Positions 35,987-45,535 of a DNA stretch of 64,000 nt are shown here, in pieces. The DNA comes from Paenibacillus oleatilyticus. Lineage in GTDB: Bacteria; Bacillota; Bacilli; Paenibacillales; NBRC-103111. The stretch covers positions 62,001 through 126,000 of the forward strand of contig NZ_JAHNZO010000009.1 in NCBI RefSeq assembly GCF_018998565.1, in the 5' to 3' direction. Both the position numbers and the translations under genes were made by a program. Position 1 is the first letter of the stretch. Every line of letters starts with the position of its first letter. Below the pieces are notes generated by a model. The model was not told where the DNA came from. It ran no database searches and saw only the letters and a list, made by a program, of their open reading frames with translations.

Positions 35987-37273
35987 ATGAAAAAATTCGG
36001 ATTGGCTCTGCAAATCGTAATCGGTTTGATGCTCGGGATCGCCGTCGGAGCCATCTTTTACGGGAATCCCGCTGTCGAAACGTACCTGAAGCCAGTTGGG
36101 GACATCTTCATCCGCTTGATTAAAATGATCGTCGTTCCGATCGTTATCTCTTCGCTGATTGTCGGCATCGCCGGGGTAGGAGATATCAAGAAGCTGGGCA
36201 AGCTCGGCGGCAAAACGATTTTGTATTTTGAAATCGTTACCACAATTGCTATTATCGTCGGCCTGCTGTTTGCCAACATCTTCAAGCCGGGCGCCGGGAT
36301 CGATATGTCGCACCTCGCGAAGACCGATATCAAAACCTATGTCGATACGGCCGAAAAAGCAAGCCACAGCATCGCCAGCACTTTTGTGAACATCGTGCCG
36401 AAAAATATCTTCGAATCTTTGATGAACGGCGATATGCTCGCGATCATTTTCTTCTCCGTCATGTTCGGACTTGGCGTTGCGGCCATCGGAGAACGCGGCA
36501 AGCCGGTGCTTAGCTTCTTCCATGGTGTTGCCGACACGATGTTCTGGGTTACGAATCAAGTCATGAAATTCGCACCGTTCGGGGTATTCGCCTTGATCGG
36601 CGTTACCGTGGCCAAATTCGGCGTAAGCTCGCTTATTCCGCTCGGCAAGCTCGTCATTGTCGTCTATGCCAGCATGTTGTTCTTTATTTTCGTCGTCCTC
36701 GGGGCTATCGCTAAAATATCCGGCACCAGCATTTGGACGATCATCAAGCTGCTTAAGGACGAAATCATTCTCGCCTACTCCACGGCCAGCTCCGAATCGG
36801 TCATGCCTAAAGTGATGGAGAAGATGGAAAAGTTCGGCTGTCCTAAAGCAATTACGTCATTTGTCGTCCCGACCGGCTATTCGTTTAATCTCGACGGGTC
36901 GACCTTGTATCAGGCGCTTGCCGCGCTGTTCATCGCTCAGATGTACGGCATCCACATGCCGATCAGCACGCAAATTACGCTGATGCTTGTGCTGATGGTG
37001 ACGTCCAAAGGCATCGCCGGCGTACCGGGAGTTTCGTTCGTTGTCCTGCTTGCGACGCTCGGTTCGGTTGGAATTCCGGTCGAAGGACTCGCTTTCATTG
37101 CCGGGATTGACCGTCTTCTCGACATGGCCCGCACGGTCGTTAACGTGCTTGGCAACTCTCTGGCAGCAGTAGTCATGTCCAAGTGGGAAGGGCAATACGA
37201 CAAGCAAAAAGGACTCGCTTACGCCGCTACAGTAAAGGAAACGTCGAAACAGGCGCTGAAGCCGACGGCCTAA
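35987..37273 (+). CDS. Glutamate/dicarboxylate:cation symporter (GltP/DctP family)
   Basis: 428 residues from the ATG giving MKKFGLALQIVIGLMLGI. DAACS family: eight or so membrane helices, serine-rich reentrant motif YSTASSESVMPKVM, the substrate/cation segment PTGYSFNLDGSTLYQALAAL, and the second reentrant loop SKGIAGVPGVSFV. It takes up glutamate, aspartate or C4-dicarboxylates with H+ or Na+; GltP is the closest recollection. Transcribed divergently from the GlnK/GlnL-like pair, which probably controls it. Ends before a terminator. Confidence 0.9.
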   Translation: MKKFGLALQIVIGLMLGIAVGAIFYGNPAVETYLKPVGDIFIRLIKMIVVPIVISSLIVGIAGVGDIKKLGKLGGKTILYFEIVTTIAIIVGLLFANIFKPGAGIDMSHLAKTDIKTYVDTAEKASHSIASTFVNIVPKNIFESLMNGDMLAIIFFSVMFGLGVAAIGERGKPVLSFFHGVADTMFWVTNQVMKFAPFGVFALIGVTVAKFGVSSLIPLGKLVIVVYASMLFFIFVVLGAIAKISGTSIWTIIKLLKDEIILAYSTASSESVMPKVMEKMEKFGCPKAITSFVVPTGYSFNLDGSTLYQALAALFIAQMYGIHMPISTQITLMLVLMVTSKGIAGVPGVSFVVLLATLGSVGIPVEGLAFIAGIDRLLDMARTVVNVLGNSLAAVVMSKWEGQYDKQKGLAYAATVKETSKQALKPTA

Positions 37274-37313
37274 GTCCGCTAGTGCTAGATTTTCCAAGAT
37301 GAGCCGATACTAT

Positions 37314-37353
37314 TACAAAAAAAGCCGCGTCTCCGATCGGAGGCGCGGCCTTT
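37314..37353. terminator. Bidirectional terminator
   Basis: GCCGCGTCTCC-GATC-GGAGGCGCGGC stem (one G-U) with seven Ts on the minus-strand side. It lies between the symporter gene and the convergent lipoprotein gene. Confidence 0.75.
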
Positions 37354-37361
37354 GCGTTGAA

Positions 37362-38423
37362 TTACATGCCGTTTGTTTTGGCCATCAGCTGCTCGAGGGT
37401 AATAACGTCTTTCGGGATGCCGATTTTGAACTCCGGCTTTTCGTTGATCTTGGAATATTCCGCCTTGATGTTGGCGCCGACTTGAGACGGCTTGCCGTTT
37501 TCTTTGACTTCCAGACCTACGTTTACATCGTGGTAAACCGGGAATCCTTTTTTGTTGACGGCTGTCGTGATTTGCAGGTCCTTGATTTTCACGTCTTCCT
37601 TCATTTTGGCGATTTCGGATTTGAGCTTGTCTCCGGAGTTGGCTGTCAAATCTTTCTTCGCTTGCTCCAGGTCTTCTTTCTTGAAGTCAAACACGTTCGC
37701 GTATTTGTCGCTCATCATCAGATCAAGCACTTCCGGCAGCACTTTTTCGGCGACCGTCGTAATGAACGGCTCCAAATTTTCGTTCGTAACCGTGAATTTA
37801 ACGATTTGATTCGCTTCAACCGTTTCCGGCAGCTTGGCGTCCTTCTTGTCCACGGAGGAGAGGAACGTTTTCTCGTCCACGTGCTTGAAGAAGATTTTGC
37901 CGATTTCTTGGCCCAGCTCTTGCTGCTTTTTAATGGTAGCGGCGTCGAAATTCACTTTTTGGTCGGATTGCTTCGCCAGTTCCTTCGGATCAAGCTCCAC
38001 AAATTTGCCTACCACATCTTTCGGCAGCGGCAGCATTGGAATGTTCGGTACCTTCACCCAAATTTTTTGATCGGTCATCACGATCGGCAGATTGATGTTC
38101 ATCGCCATATCGCCTTTGAGCTTGGCTTCGATGTTCATTTCCATTTGGAACGGTTCTTGCTGGTAAGCACCGGTTACGGCCACTTCCATGTTTTTAAGCA
38201 TTTGCGCCGCTACGGCAAGCTGCGGATTTTCTTCCACAGCGTCGGCAGGGAAGTCCATGTTCATCGCGAAGGTCATTTTGTAGTCCGCCGATTTCATATC
38301 CGCAGCCGTTTGGAACGCCTTCTCCAGCGTTTCCTTCGGTGCTGGCTTTGCTCCGCAGCCGGCAAGGACTGCCATCACAACCAGCAGCGCGCAAAGAGCA
38401 AGTGCAATTTTCTTCCTGTACAT
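37362..38423 (-). CDS. Lipoprotein, LprF/LppX-like or DUF6612-like
   Basis: 353 residues. Lipobox VLAGC after a Lys-rich start, so membrane-anchored and extracellular. The rest alternates beta strands and charged helices, beginning ETLEKAFQTAADMKSADYKM, a pattern shared by the half-barrel lipoproteins (LolA/LppX-like) that bind lipids or hydrophobic ligands. The ATG at 38423 follows GAGGGG. It stands alone between terminator and promoter. Function unknown. Confidence 0.65.
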   Translation of the reverse strand: MYRKKIALALCALLVVMAVLAGCGAKPAPKETLEKAFQTAADMKSADYKMTFAMNMDFPADAVEENPQLAVAAQMLKNMEVAVTGAYQQEPFQMEMNIEAKLKGDMAMNINLPIVMTDQKIWVKVPNIPMLPLPKDVVGKFVELDPKELAKQSDQKVNFDAATIKKQQELGQEIGKIFFKHVDEKTFLSSVDKKDAKLPETVEANQIVKFTVTNENLEPFITTVAEKVLPEVLDLMMSDKYANVFDFKKEDLEQAKKDLTANSGDKLKSEIAKMKEDVKIKDLQITTAVNKKGFPVYHDVNVGLEVKENGKPSQVGANIKAEYSKINEKPEFKIGIPKDVITLEQLMAKTNGM

Positions 38424-38472
38424 CTGTGTTGATCCCCTCTCCAAATCTGACTCTATTTTTGCAACATTGCTT

Positions 38473-38500
38473 ATTCTATTACAAAAAAATAGATTTGAAA
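38473..38500 (-). promoter_or_regulatory. Putative sigma-A promoter of the lipoprotein gene
   Basis: On the minus strand TTTCAA (38495-38500), 16-base spacer, TAGAAT (38473-38478), about 50 bases before the start codon. Confidence 0.4.
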
Positions 38501-38583
38501 AGGAATGATTGGTAAATCGTGTCGAATTTCATAGTCTAATGGCATGGATATCCTACTTTGGGACTAGGCCGCGAATGGACGGC

Positions 38584-39426
38584 TCACGACTGGATTGCCG
38601 CCTCAGCCTTTACTTTCCGTTCGGCCCACAGCCGGTAGGGGATAAGCATCAGAAGGCAAACGACAAAGAGCGCATAAAATTGCGGGTTCGGAATGCGGTT
38701 GATACGAAAAACGGCATCGAGCGCCGCCACGGAAAAAGCAAACAGCATTCGCCCTTTGCAGGTTGTCGGGGACGATTTCGGATCCGTAATCATGAAGAAG
38801 GAGAAGAGCTGCAGCGATGCGCCCAGAAGAGGTCCCAAAGCGGCGTACAGCGGGGCGCCGAAATAAAAATGACGGATCAGCGCAAACAGCGTGAAGCTGC
38901 CAAGGAACGTAAGCACCGAGTCCAACCGGTTCGCAATGTAGCAGACGACGATGCCAAGCGCCAAAATCGCCGCCATGACGGGCAAGCCATTCGTCCACTG
39001 CTTCGGCGTGCTGACCGCAAACTCGGGAAGCATGAACAGCATGATCACCATCGCGACATTATTAGGATTGAAGATATGTCCGCCTTTGAACCGTATCGCA
39101 TATTTGATGACAATGGCGAGAAACGAAGTGAGCGCATAAGCCCAAACGACATGAGAGCTGAGCAGCAGGCTGACCCCGATGCCCGTGATGACTGCGCTGA
39201 GGGGGAACTGCCAGGTTCCCCTTTTTAGCCGGTACAGGACAAGTTCAGTACCGGCGGAGGCGATCACAGAGACAATGACGGCGTCCCATTTCTGGAAAAA
39301 GCCGAGATACACTTGACCGGCGACGGCGAAGCTGCTCAAAAACAGCAGGACGAAATACCGGGGGTCGATTTTATAATCCGACCAGGATACGACGGTACGC
39401 AGTTTGGTGGATAGTTCGTTACGCAT
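38584..39426 (-). CDS. RnfD/NqrB-like membrane protein (copy 1)
   Basis: 280 residues with about eight to ten membrane segments. Contains GGHIFNPNNVAMVIMLFMLP, the STPKQWTNG loop and FFMITDPKSSP, typical of the NQR2/RnfD/RnfE family. No other Rnf or Nqr subunits are present, so it is a stand-alone member of the sort seen in some natural-product clusters. It is the last gene of a six-gene minus-strand run. Strongly similar to the protein at 53819, suggesting duplication. Flavin attachment motif not confirmed; substrate unknown. Confidence 0.75.
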   Translation of the reverse strand: MRNELSTKLRTVVSWSDYKIDPRYFVLLFLSSFAVAGQVYLGFFQKWDAVIVSVIASAGTELVLYRLKRGTWQFPLSAVITGIGVSLLLSSHVVWAYALTSFLAIVIKYAIRFKGGHIFNPNNVAMVIMLFMLPEFAVSTPKQWTNGLPVMAAILALGIVVCYIANRLDSVLTFLGSFTLFALIRHFYFGAPLYAALGPLLGASLQLFSFFMITDPKSSPTTCKGRMLFAFSVAALDAVFRINRIPNPQFYALFVVCLLMLIPYRLWAERKVKAEAAIQS

Positions 39427-39438
39427 ACAATCCTCCGT

Positions 39439-40341
39439 TCATTTCGATATAGGTTGGATTTGAAACCGTCGGTACGCCGGTTGACGGCCGGACCTCGGCC
39501 GGATCGTCTTCCATTCGACCCGGTGACGGGAAGTGACCCCTTGTTCGTGCTCTCCAAGCATGCCCTTCAACCGGTTTTCGGCTTCCGCCTTTTGCAGCGC
39601 AGCCGCCTTCTCCGCGAGGTCGGCCTGTTGATACCGTTCAATCCAGTCTTCGGCGTCGTTCAAGAGCGCTACGGGATGCGAATGCGAATGTGTCTCGTCC
39701 GGGGGGAACATCCGGAGCAGCAGCGCCGAGGAGGCGGGCGAACCGTCCCAAGCGGGCGGGCGTGTCGACAGCACATGTCCGTGCCAGAAGCGGGATTCTT
39801 TCTCGATCAGCTCCGTTATCCGTCTCTCCTCGCGCTCCAAGCGGAACATGCGGAACTTGTTGCCTCCGATCAGGACGGCGATCCACCAATGGTCCGCTCC
39901 TGTGACAGCCATCAGATGGTGACACTGTATGACGATGCGCTCCGGCAGGACGGCCTGCTCCCACTCGTCCTTGCGGTATTCGCCTGCGGTCTTGCAGAGC
40001 AGACCGGCTTGTTGACCGACCAGCCAGCGATCGACGGTCGCCAGCATAAACGGGTGGTGCGGATGCTGGAAAAGCGAGTGGCGGCGAATCGCCTGAAGCC
40101 CGGTCCGCTCCATGAACCGGCGGGCGATAAAGTCTTTCATCTGTTTTCCCAATCGCATCGCTTCGGTTTCGGGAGGGGAGAGCGCTTCTCCGAGTTTGTC
40201 CATATACACGTCCATCGGACCTTTCCACGGGTCAGCCCCGCAGACGGCCGCGGCATCGCTTCCCCCCAGGCCGCGGCGCCGCCAAGCCAGCCATTCCTCA
40301 TGGGGGAGGTCCTTGGTACGCACGAGCGTTTTAGCCCACAT
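39439..40341 (-). CDS. YqaJ-type nuclease fold, catalytic residues replaced
   Basis: 300 residues from the ATG giving MWAKTLVRTKDL. YqaJ/lambda-exonuclease family: GLGGSDAAAVCGADPWK, HHPFMLATVDRWLVGQQAG and ADHWWIAVLIGGNKF. Family members have GLECKT, where Glu and Lys bind metal; here it reads GLLCKT, with Leu in place of Glu. A second acidic position (family GNRLED) reads GKQMKD. The protein is therefore probably inactive as a nuclease or works differently. Normally a phage recombination gene, it sits here in a biosynthetic operon 44 bases after a kinase gene. Confidence 0.7.
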   Translation of the reverse strand: MWAKTLVRTKDLPHEEWLAWRRRGLGGSDAAAVCGADPWKGPMDVYMDKLGEALSPPETEAMRLGKQMKDFIARRFMERTGLQAIRRHSLFQHPHHPFMLATVDRWLVGQQAGLLCKTAGEYRKDEWEQAVLPERIVIQCHHLMAVTGADHWWIAVLIGGNKFRMFRLEREERRITELIEKESRFWHGHVLSTRPPAWDGSPASSALLLRMFPPDETHSHSHPVALLNDAEDWIERYQQADLAEKAAALQKAEAENRLKGMLGEHEQGVTSRHRVEWKTIRPRSGRQPAYRRFQIQPISK

Positions 40342-40385
40342 GTCGCGAAGCGGCCTCCTTTCGTCGGAAATTTTTTGCGCGATGG

Positions 40386-41330
40386 TTATTCCGGCAGCAG
40401 TTCGCGGAGGAGCCGGGCTCCCACCGCATATAGGGCAAGCTGACGGGAGCGGCTTTCCTCGTGCAGCGGAAGCATGGAGAGGTAGAGCAGACATTCGATC
40501 CCGCGCACCGCTTCCAGCCTGCTGCCGAGCCTTGCGTCCCATTCGTCGCGCAGGCTGGTCTGAAGCGGTGTAAACGGAATGTCCAGCTCAAGCTGGCCCG
40601 GCGCGAGGACGAGCGAGAAGTGGTTATGGGAAATATGCTCGTAGCCGCTCAGGCTGTGCCGGATTTTGGCCAGATCGTATCTTTGGTCGCCGTATAGCCC
40701 CCGCTTGCCGAAGCTTCCGCGGGGATCGATCAGCTTTAGTTCGCGTGTTGCCGGGTGATACAGTATATTCCCGAAGCACATGTCTCCGTGCAGAAGTGCA
40801 GGAACGGAATCCGTCAACAGCTCGCGGAATACGGCGATCCCGCTTTCGAACAGGCGGACCGGGCAAGGAAGATCGGCCCCGTTCAAACGAAGCCGCCCCG
40901 TCCGGTGCACGTCCGCCGCCCAATGGCTCCGCGCTAAAAAGGAGGCGAGCCGCTGGCGCGTTTTGCGGATATACATGTCCGCGAGCTGATGCCGGGTTAC
41001 GCCAGCCGGATACCGGGCAAAGGTGCGAAAGATGTCATCGATCCGCTCCCACACGGCCCCCCATTCCGGCTGCGCAGCCTTGCCGTTCAAATAAAGCTCG
41101 GAGAGCGTCGGGCCGGGAACGTGGATCAGGCGGAGGAAAGGCTTGCTGCCCAGCGAATAATCCACAACTTCGGGAATGAGGCTGCGAAGCTCTGCGGGCA
41201 GATCGAGATACCAGCGGATTTCGTCTTTCAGCTTCGCCGCGGCCCGGCTCGTTTTGGTAATGATGCCGGTTTCCGGATCGTATTCGACGGCGTTGAAAAA
41301 TCGGGAGCGCATCCTAGTCAAACTCGTCAT
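40386..41330 (-). CDS. APH/choline-kinase-like phosphotransferase
   Basis: 314 residues. Protein-kinase-like fold of the aminoglycoside phosphotransferase type: catalytic loop LLHGDMCFGNILY (about 195), metal-binding LIDPRGSFG (DFG equivalent), and helical C-lobe. Such enzymes phosphorylate small hydroxyl compounds, sugars or aminoglycosides. The N-lobe lacks a clear glycine loop, which is common in sugar and capsule-associated members. Co-transcribed with a glycosyltransferase, aminotransferase and metallopeptidase. Role could be biosynthetic or self-resistance; not decidable. Confidence 0.7.
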   Translation of the reverse strand: MTSLTRMRSRFFNAVEYDPETGIITKTSRAAAKLKDEIRWYLDLPAELRSLIPEVVDYSLGSKPFLRLIHVPGPTLSELYLNGKAAQPEWGAVWERIDDIFRTFARYPAGVTRHQLADMYIRKTRQRLASFLARSHWAADVHRTGRLRLNGADLPCPVRLFESGIAVFRELLTDSVPALLHGDMCFGNILYHPATRELKLIDPRGSFGKRGLYGDQRYDLAKIRHSLSGYEHISHNHFSLVLAPGQLELDIPFTPLQTSLRDEWDARLGSRLEAVRGIECLLYLSMLPLHEESRSRQLALYAVGARLLRELLPE

Positions 41331-41364
41331 CACCTCGCCTTCTTTGTCCTGTTGTCCCCGCAGC

Positions 41365-42960
41365 TCATTCCTTTCGCTCCTCGTGTGTTGTCGTATTCTG
41401 GAGATGCCGGATCAGGGGCAACGGGTCCAGCCTGCCGGAGAAGCCTTCCGCCAACAGGCCGGTCCAAGGTCTGGCAGCCCCCGGACGGAATACGCTGTCC
41501 CGCAAATACCCGAGCGCTTCCGCGGACCGCCAAGTGCCGAACCGGGCTGTAAGCTCATGCTGGAATTGGGAAGCGGCCACTTCGCCAAGCAAATAATTGT
41601 AATAAAAGACAGGCAGCGTGGTCAGATGGGCTTTGGCCGCCCAGTAGGGGAAGTCCCATTCTTCCGGCCGGGGGATTCCTTGAATCTGCTCGACCGTCTT
41701 CCACCATAGCCGGTTCAACGGCTGCCTGGGGTTTTCGTACATCCGCTTCTCGAATTCGACGACAGTCATCGTCCAGTACAGCTTCACAAGCAGCTCTCTG
41801 CGCAGCGCGGGGCCCGTATCCTGTTCCTCCGACACGAAAGAGATTCCGCCGTTCAGCTCCTGAAGCCAGCCCCGGTCCCACGCCAGCCGCTCGAACAGCA
41901 GCGCCGTTCCCTCGCTCAGCAAAGGATGCGCGGGCTGATGAAGCAGAAACGGAAGCGCGGGATCGATCTCCTGCTCGTAGACGGCATGGCCGAGTTCGTG
42001 CAGAAACAAGGAAAGTCCTTTGCGGTCCGGCGTTAAATGGCAGGAGAGCCGGATGTCGTCTCCCCGGTTGACGTTCAGGCAGCAGTTGGCCTGGCTTTTG
42101 CCGCTCCTTGGGGCCGTATCCGAGCGGAGGAGCACCGGCCCGATATCGAACCCGCGGCTGTGAAGCCAGGAGGCGACCCGTTCCTCCATGCCATCGGAAT
42201 CGATCGTCTCCCCCAGCAGGAACGGATTGTGCGATTGCACGAAAGGATGGGCGTAGTGCCAGGAGCGGAGAGCGCTCTTGGACACGCGAAACGTCTCGGC
42301 GAGTTCCTCGTCGATGCGTTCCTTCTCCTTCCGGTATGCCGCGTCGAGCCCGCGCCGGATCGTACGAATGAGCTCCTCCAGCAGCCGGGGCTCGGTTTCC
42401 TGGGCATACAGCTTCATTTCGTAAAAGTTGGCGAAGCCCTGCTTGACGGCAACCTCGTTGCGCAGTGTAACAAGCTCGATCAGCCGGGGAGCGACGGAAG
42501 CGCCGACCTGCATTCCCGCAAGCCACACTTTCCGGCGGAGCCCGGTATCCCGCAGCGAACGGAGCAGGACGAGTATGGAATGCTCGGACAGCAGCGCGCC
42601 GTTTACTTCCGCCTGGAACGTTGCCAGCGTATAGTGCAGATCGTTCCAGAGGGAAGCCATCCGTTCGCGTTTGACGGGGGAGGCCCGGTGCTCGAGCATT
42701 TCCCGTCTCAGCACGTCAAGCTGCCGCCGCAGAAGCGGCTCTGCGGAGTCATCTTCCATACGCCGCAGCAAGTTCCTCCGGAAGAGCGGGGACGAAAGCG
42801 TCTTCTGGTAAGCTTTCTCGTGGCGCACCGACTCCTGCACCCATTTCCATTCCCCGGTCGTCATCACCATCCACAATGCGTGCATCATCGGCGAATATAA
42901 CGATCTCAAGAGATCGTTCGTATCCTGCGCATAGCGGGCCAAGCTGCGACTTGTTCTCAT
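41365..42960 (-). CDS. M2/M3-type zinc metallopeptidase
   Basis: 531 residues. Thermolysin-like active site HELGH in LFLHELGHAVYEQ (about 325), with third ligand Glu in LLSEGTALLFERLAW 20-odd residues later, and the surrounding helical scaffold of oligoendopeptidase F/ACE-like enzymes. No signal peptide, so cytoplasmic. The ATG at 42960 follows GGAGGAAAGG. Lies 25 bases after the aminotransferase gene and 31 before the kinase gene. It may trim a peptide or amide intermediate or recycle product; substrate unknown. Confidence 0.75.
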   Translation of the reverse strand: MRTSRSLARYAQDTNDLLRSLYSPMMHALWMVMTTGEWKWVQESVRHEKAYQKTLSSPLFRRNLLRRMEDDSAEPLLRRQLDVLRREMLEHRASPVKRERMASLWNDLHYTLATFQAEVNGALLSEHSILVLLRSLRDTGLRRKVWLAGMQVGASVAPRLIELVTLRNEVAVKQGFANFYEMKLYAQETEPRLLEELIRTIRRGLDAAYRKEKERIDEELAETFRVSKSALRSWHYAHPFVQSHNPFLLGETIDSDGMEERVASWLHSRGFDIGPVLLRSDTAPRSGKSQANCCLNVNRGDDIRLSCHLTPDRKGLSLFLHELGHAVYEQEIDPALPFLLHQPAHPLLSEGTALLFERLAWDRGWLQELNGGISFVSEEQDTGPALRRELLVKLYWTMTVVEFEKRMYENPRQPLNRLWWKTVEQIQGIPRPEEWDFPYWAAKAHLTTLPVFYYNYLLGEVAASQFQHELTARFGTWRSAEALGYLRDSVFRPGAARPWTGLLAEGFSGRLDPLPLIRHLQNTTTHEERKE

Positions 42961-42985
42961 GCCTTTCCTCCGTTTCGGCAACTAT

Positions 42986-44320
42986 TCATGACAACTTGCT
43001 CACCGCATCGATCACGGCGTTCGTCAGCTGCCGGGCTTCGTCCTGCCCGAGCGTCAGCGGCGGATACAGCGTTAATACGCCGCTCAAGAAGCTGCCGAGG
43101 ACGCCCGCTTCGCGCAGCAGCTTGGACAGCTGCAAGCCGAACGCATCGTCTACCGGCTGCTTGCTGTCCTTACAAGCGACGAATTCGATAGCGAGCATCA
43201 TGCCCATGCCCCGGATGTCGCCGACAAACGGATGATCTCCCAGCCCGCTTTTCAGCTCGGACAGCATCGCGGCTCCCCCATGGCGGGAGCGCTCCACAAG
43301 CCCTTCCTCCTCCAAAATGTCCAGTACGGCCATAGCGGCGGCGCAGCCGACCGGATGTCCGCTTAGCGTCACCCCGTGCAGAAAAAAACCGCCTCGGCCG
43401 AAGAGAAGCCGGTCCATCTCCGCGGAGAGCAATGTGGCGGTTAGCGGAAAATAGCCGCCTGTCAGCCCTTTGGAAACCGTCAGCAGGTCCGGTTGGATGC
43501 CGAAATGCTGAGATACGGTCCAATGCCCCGCCCGTCCGAGTCCCGTCCCGATCTCGTCCATCACGAGCAGAATACCGTATTTGCGGGTCAGCTCGCGTAC
43601 CCCGGCCACATATTCCCGGGGAAGGGGAACGATGCCGTTCACTCCTTGCACCGGCTCCAGCAGCACGGCAGCCACCTCGTCCGGTCCGGCTTCGAAGATC
43701 GTTTCCTCCAGATGATCGAGGCAAAACGAAACAATCCATTCCGGCTTTCCTTCAACCGGAGGGCGGTATAGATTGGGCGTCGCGGCACTGTAACACCCCG
43801 CAAGTCCCGGTCCGAACATTTCGCGGATACCCAGATGCGTGACGGAACCGGAGCCGAACGTCGTCCCGTGATAGCCGCCCTCCAGCGAAACGAACTTGGA
43901 GCGCTTGGACTGGCCGGCCGCAATCCAGTATTGTCTGGCGAGCCGCATGGCCGATTCGACCGCGCCGGAGCCGTCGGCGCTGTAGAACGCTTTGGCGTAG
44001 TGCTCGCCGCACAGTCGAATGAGCCGTTCCGCGAGCGGGACCGCAAGCGGATGGCTTTGCGCGCATGTGGAGGCAAAGCTGAGCGCCGCATATTGCTTTG
44101 CTATTGCTTCCAGAACGCGAGGATGTCCGAGCCCGACTGACGTGGCACCAGTCGTTGCGTACAGGTATGCCCGGTTCTGCTCGTCGTACGCCCAGCATCC
44201 TTGGGCGCGGCACAGACGGATATAAGGGCTGCCCGAATCGAACGCGGATGGCTCGGGCATATACGTAAATGGATGAAGCACCGGATACGGCTTAGAACCG
44301 TCTTCTGTCATATAGGTCAT
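42986..44320 (-). CDS. Class III PLP-dependent aminotransferase
   Basis: 444 residues. Fold type I, class III: GATSVGLGHPRV near the start, phosphate-binding DGSGAVESAMRLAR, Asp in VMDEIGTGLGRAG for the pyridine nitrogen, and the Schiff-base Lys in VSKGLTGGYFP. Related enzymes use omega-amino donors or sugars and amino-adamantane intermediates; the substrate is open. ATG at 44320 chosen for its GAGGAG ribosome site. Second gene of a minus-strand operon starting with a glycosyltransferase. Confidence 0.88.
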   Translation of the reverse strand: MTYMTEDGSKPYPVLHPFTYMPEPSAFDSGSPYIRLCRAQGCWAYDEQNRAYLYATTGATSVGLGHPRVLEAIAKQYAALSFASTCAQSHPLAVPLAERLIRLCGEHYAKAFYSADGSGAVESAMRLARQYWIAAGQSKRSKFVSLEGGYHGTTFGSGSVTHLGIREMFGPGLAGCYSAATPNLYRPPVEGKPEWIVSFCLDHLEETIFEAGPDEVAAVLLEPVQGVNGIVPLPREYVAGVRELTRKYGILLVMDEIGTGLGRAGHWTVSQHFGIQPDLLTVSKGLTGGYFPLTATLLSAEMDRLLFGRGGFFLHGVTLSGHPVGCAAAMAVLDILEEEGLVERSRHGGAAMLSELKSGLGDHPFVGDIRGMGMMLAIEFVACKDSKQPVDDAFGLQLSKLLREAGVLGSFLSGVLTLYPPLTLGQDEARQLTNAVIDAVSKLS

Positions 44321-44362
44321 GAGCGCAGCTCCTCTTTTCATTGGACTTGGAGAGGCTATTCG

Positions 44363-45256
44363 TTAAAAATTCGTGATCCGGACAAATCCGTCCGGAACGG
44401 AAGCGGCGCTGCCGGTTCCCTCGCATGCCAGCGCCGTCTGTTCGAGCTGCCGCAGGCTCGTATGGCCCAGCATAAAGCCGAGAAACTGCCGGATCACCGG
44501 CTGGGGGTGCTTTTGGTAAAAGTAGGCGTGGCTCTGGCGAATGAGCGCTTCGTACGAGGAGTCGCTTCGCGGATGGGCCAAATGCACGTTGACCGCCTGG
44601 CGCGCATATCGGAACCGGCAGCCTTGCAGATGCGCCCGGTAGCCGAATTCCATGTGCTCGAACCCCCACTCGTGAAAATGTTCGTCGAACCCTTCGAGCC
44701 GCCGGAACAGCTCTACGGGAACGGACAAATTGCCGCTTAAGGTCGACACCCAGGCCGCGGCCGCGGAGGTGCCGCCGTCGGCATCGAACAGGCCGTACAC
44801 CAATCGGCAAAATTGGGGCACCCGGTCGTGCGTTTCCCGTCTAATTCGTTCCAGCACCAGCTCCCGGTTTCGCTCCGGCTCCGAAACGTACAGCTCGCGG
44901 ACATGGCCGACGGCCATCCTCGTTTCCGCGGCGAAGTGCGCCTCGTAATGGGCTTGCAAGAAGCCCGGCCGCGGGATACGGTCCGCATCGCAAAACACGA
45001 CGATCCCTTCGCCCACTCGGCGTACGCCTTCATTCCTCGCCGCCGCCCGGCCTTTGCGGGGGAGCCTTACATAAGCGATATTCAGTCGGTCGCGGTAGGC
45101 CTCGACAACCGCTTCGATCGGCTCGGACGAGCCGTCATCCACCACGATGATGCGGCAGCGGTCGAACGGCGGCGGCTGCCGCGTAAAGCCGTACAGGGTT
45201 AAAGACAGGGGGTACGCCTGATTGTATACGGGTATGACCACACTGATTTCGCGCAA
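44363..45256 (-). CDS. Family 2 glycosyltransferase
   Basis: 297 residues from TTG at 45256, eight bases after GAGG; a GTG at 45265 overlaps the ribosome site. GT-A fold: ISVVIPVYNQAYPLSLTLYG, IIVVDDGSSEP, GRAAARNEGVR, and the metal-binding FCDADRI, with WGFEHMEFGYR as the acceptor-side ED-like motif. It probably transfers a sugar from a nucleotide donor in the cytoplasm. First gene of the six-gene minus-strand run, divergent from the VOC gene with 280 bases between. Confidence 0.85.
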   Translation of the reverse strand: MREISVVIPVYNQAYPLSLTLYGFTRQPPPFDRCRIIVVDDGSSEPIEAVVEAYRDRLNIAYVRLPRKGRAAARNEGVRRVGEGIVVFCDADRIPRPGFLQAHYEAHFAAETRMAVGHVRELYVSEPERNRELVLERIRRETHDRVPQFCRLVYGLFDADGGTSAAAAWVSTLSGNLSVPVELFRRLEGFDEHFHEWGFEHMEFGYRAHLQGCRFRYARQAVNVHLAHPRSDSSYEALIRQSHAYFYQKHPQPVIRQFLGFMLGHTSLRQLEQTALACEGTGSAASVPDGFVRITNF

Positions 45257-45535
45257 CGGAATCACCTCTTTTCGTCAGTTGGCCGCCGGCCCGGCGCCGC
45301 TGTTACGGATTATAGCCGCTCGTCCGCACGGGCGACTCGGCTTTTGGCGAGCGATCGGGTTTTGGATGCGGCCGGAAAAGAAAGCAACAAAACCCGATTG
45401 ACGGACAATCCGGGCAGAGAAAGCGCTCGCCGGCCAGTGCTACAATTCGGAAGGAAAGGGAACGGAGGCCGGGGGGAGATGGCGAATGTGCGGACTTCGC
45501 GCACGGCAGTTCCGATAACAGGAGGTTGGATTCAG

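Noticed and set aside
38584..39426. Part of a complete Rnf or Nqr complex
   Set aside because: No other subunits are found within 15 kb on either side, and a paralogue occurs in the same cluster.
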